From Candidatus Borkfalkia faecavium (GTDB taxonomy: Bacteria > Bacillota > Clostridia > Christensenellales > Borkfalkiaceae), in NCBI GenBank assembly GCA_019114755.1, contig DXEW01000029.1, forward strand, positions 112,443-163,469: a stretch of DNA of 51,027 nucleotides, read 5' to 3'. Under the pieces are notes generated by a model. It had not been told where the DNA came from. It saw nothing but the letters and a program-made list of their open reading frames with translations, and ran no database searches. This document shows positions 49,797-51,027 of this stretch, one piece after another. The first letter of the stretch is position 1. Every line of letters starts with the position of its first letter. The translations under genes and the position numbers were made by a program.

Positions 49797-49824
49797 TTAA
49801 GGAGCAGTGACCACTGCCCCTTAA
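49797..49824. other. dyad between SCIFF precursor and maturase genes
   Basis: TTAAGGAGCAGTG-AC-CACTGCCCCTTAA is almost perfectly self-complementary (one mismatch per arm). It lies in the 118-bp gap of the scfA-scfB message, where it could attenuate maturase expression or protect the scfA mRNA end. Confidence 0.7.
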
Positions 49825-49885
49825 AAATTCGGTTGATCGGTTGTGACCAAAGCAATCGGGCGCCGCCAAGAGCGGCTTGCCTCGG

Positions 49886-50047
49886 TCAGTTATTCTTTTC
49901 GGGATCGTTCTCTCTGGAAATCCTCTCGCAGGACTGGTTGCCGACCGTGCAGCTTGTCTTGCACGCGGACTGGCAGGTGCTTCTGCATTCGCCGCAGCCC
50001 GTCACTTTTTTTGCCGCGGGGCGGGCGATCGTCTTGATCTTATTCAT
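49886..50047 (-). CDS. scfA: SCIFF precursor peptide (six cysteines in forty-five)
   Basis: A 53-residue ribosomally made peptide, too short for routine gene calling. Six Cys (18, 21, 25, 29, 33, 40) sit in the hallmark context C-G-E-C-x3-C-Q-S-A-C-K-T-S-C-T-V-G-N-Q-S-C, after a basic leader (MNKIKTIARPAAKK). The adjacent maturase installs a thioether bond in such peptides. SCIFF is near-universal in Clostridia, and its biological role is unresolved. The start is certain: AAGGAG lies 8 nt before the ATG, with a promoter 31-59 bp upstream. The 13-residue tail after Cys40 is acidic and polar. Confidence 0.96.
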   Translation of the reverse strand: MNKIKTIARPAAKKVTGCGECRSTCQSACKTSCTVGNQSCERISRENDPEKNN

Positions 50048-50077
50048 AACGCATCTCCTTATGTCGCATTTTTTATT

Positions 50078-50106
50078 ATTATAGTATACCGTGCGCAAAA
50101 TTGCAA
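50078..50106 (-). promoter_or_regulatory. SCIFF operon promoter
   Basis: Minus strand -35 TTGCAA (50101-50106), 17-bp spacer, -10 TATAAT (50078-50083), with a leader of about 24 nt to scfA. Confidence 0.8.
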
Positions 50107-50270
50107 GCGTTTTTGGCAAAAAATGCGCAGAAGGCAAAGAGCGGGGCAGAAAAGCCGCGCCCTTCTGCATTGGCGAAGGCAAGGAGCGGGGCCGCCGCGC
50201 CCTTATAAATTTGAAAAAACAGATATGCCCCCCTTCCCGTGCACGCGCCTGCGTTATGAGAAGTGCTAAA

Positions 50271-50299
50271 AGCGGGTTCAAATCCCGACCTCTGCGCCA
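50271..50299 (+). other. tRNA 3'-end-like remnant
   Basis: AGCGGGTTCAAATCCCGA followed by CCTCTGCG and CCA has the form of a T-arm (GGG-TTCAAAT-CCC), acceptor strand, discriminator base and CCA end. No matching 5' acceptor (GCAGAGG), D-arm or anticodon arm exists at tRNA distance upstream, so this is at most a fragment, possibly left by recombination at a tRNA gene. Confidence 0.5.
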
Positions 50300-50305
50300 T
50301 TTTTC

Positions 50306-50418
50306 CTTTCCGCGGACGAGGGCGGGTAAATCTTTCGAATGCGCCGCCCCTTCCTTTCCGCAAATAAGGATGGGGTCGTTTCTGAATTTACCTTCCCCCT
50401 ACTTTCCGCGGACGAGGG
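50306..50418 (-). repeat. duplicated 3' end of the TIGR04086-type gene
   Basis: On the minus strand CCCTCGTCCGCGGAAAGT (50401-50418, running into the TAG stop) recurs as CCCTCGTCCGCGGAAAG at 50306-50322 and in a degenerate form (CCTTATTTGCGGAAAGG) at 50353-50369. Confidence 0.75.
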
Positions 50419-50776
50419 TGCACAGGGCGCCGCTCAAAAAACCCGCCAGGGCGCCAAGCAAAAAGTCGAGGACGTTTCCCCATCCGAAAGAGATCTCGCC
50501 GGCGATGACGGCGAAGAGGAAATAGGTCAAAACGCCCGCGCAGGCGCCGACGATCGCGCCCTTGAGCGCGGCGCGCTCCGGCCGCAGGCAGAAAAAACAG
50601 CCGCAGAACACGGCCAGCACCTTGATGACCTGGTTGACGGGCATGATGACCGCCGAGGGCACGGCAAACAGCTTGATGACGAGGGCGAACAGCAGCACCG
50701 CCGCCAGCGTGACCACGGCGGCAAGGCACACGCTTTTACCCACTTCCGCGGCGGCCCCGCTCACTTCTTTTTTCAT
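50399..50776 (-). CDS. TIGR04086-family (DUF3792/YrzE-like) membrane protein
   Basis: A 125-residue membrane protein with four hydrophobic segments (about 15-37, 43-60, 70-90 and 98-118) separated by very short loops, including GCFFCLRPERAALKGAIVGACAGVLTYF. It matches my recollection of the TIGR04086 family, a Clostridial protein encoded beside the SCIFF genes, often after yajC. Its position immediately upstream of scfA agrees, and a part in SCIFF handling has been only guessed. GGAGG lies 9 nt before the ATG. The 3' end is repeated in the following 100 bp. Confidence 0.8.
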   Translation of the reverse strand: MKKEVSGAAAEVGKSVCLAAVVTLAAVLLFALVIKLFAVPSAVIMPVNQVIKVLAVFCGCFFCLRPERAALKGAIVGACAGVLTYFLFAVIAGEISFGWGNVLDFLLGALAGFLSGALCTLVRGK

Positions 50777-51027
50777 AGAAAAAACCTCCGCAAGGGATAG
50801 TTAACCAAGTCAAAATAAACAGAACCCGCCCTGCAAGGCGTCTTTTGCGCGCCTTGGGGACTCATTGCAATACCGCTGGGGGTATTGCTGCTTCGCCGCC
50901 CCAATCCATCGCAAAATGCGCTCTTTCAGGGTGCGAAGCAATCGAAAGCGGGTAGATCACTACAGATGCAAGGCAAAGCCCGCAGGCAATACAGCGACGT
51001 ATTGGCAAGGGCTTTAACGCCGCAGAT
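50777..51027. other. structured non-coding DNA at the window edge
   Basis: No gene is visible. The stretch has a perfect hairpin GCAATACC-GCTGGG-GGTATTGC (50867-50888), inverted GCAAGGCG/CGCCTTG pieces (50833-50854), AAAATGCGC near 50921 and repeated AATAC-GC words further right (50978-51004). The composition suggests a dispersed intergenic repeat or structured RNA continuing past the window. Confidence 0.45.

Noticed and set aside
50121-50299. Complete tRNA gene with 5' half at GCAGAAG near 50127
   Set aside because: The distance to the CCA end is about 170 bp, with no D-arm or anticodon arm between; only a 3' fragment is supported.

Overview
The window reads as chromosomal DNA of an uncultured-type, GC-rich member of the Clostridia (Firmicutes). 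The sequence evidence is strong AGGAGG ribosome binding sites, TTGACA/TATAAT promoters with 17-bp spacers, intrinsic terminators, and Clostridia-typical families: the SCIFF peptide and its radical SAM maturase, DUF1540, DUF4364, TSCPD, a TIGR04086-type membrane protein, AzlCD, RNase J and HemZ. No phage, insertion sequence, CRISPR array or complete RNA gene was seen. Most genes are housekeeping, but the non-coding DNA is unusually rich in short repeats.

Layout. 1-2.4 kb: an ABC-2 exporter pair. 2.6-5.2 kb: two paralogous M29 aminopeptidases. 5.4-6.8 kb: a zinc-ribbon Nudix hydrolase, a tiny DUF1540 protein and rplI. 7.1-15.2 kb (minus strand): an amidohydrolase, a membrane protein and a Y-family polymerase, then a set holding an acidic coiled-coil protein, RNase J, and the wobble-uridine modification pair trmR-trhP. 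15.4-17.8 kb: serC-serA under a promoter that contains a dyad. 18-20.2 kb: a membrane-bound XRE regulator and a lipoprotein. 20.4-24.5 kb: class I lysyl-tRNA synthetase carrying a fused tRNA-binding domain, azlCD and a small membrane protein.

24.7-27.3 kb: an amino-acid ABC importer whose binding protein appears circularly permuted and whose ATPase has an unusual insert. 27.5-31.9 kb: an ATP-grasp protein, a cupin, homoserine dehydrogenase, type III pantothenate kinase and an ECF S component. 32.3-35.8 kb: a small Cys-rich membrane protein, a composite island of inverted repeats, a Nudix hydrolase, an HPr-like protein without the phosphoacceptor His, DUF4364 and TSCPD proteins. 36-38.6 kb: rpsO-pnp. 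38.6-50.8 kb: a conserved Clostridial block read leftward: TIGR04086 protein, scfA (SCIFF precursor), scfB (maturase), secD, secF, recJ, rel, a glyoxalase-II-like hydrolase and hemZ.

The observations I consider least ordinary are four. (1) The extracellular binding protein at 26333-27268 has its C-terminal segment moved to the N-terminus. (2) A short dispersed element with a dyad head (consensus TATGYCNGRCATAGTACT) occurs at seven or so places, mostly at gene ends and leaders. (3) At four genes the last codons and stop are repeated degenerately just downstream. (4) Lysyl-tRNA synthetase is fused to an EMAP-II/Trbp111-like domain. All assignments come from reading translated sequence and recalled family features; no database search was run.
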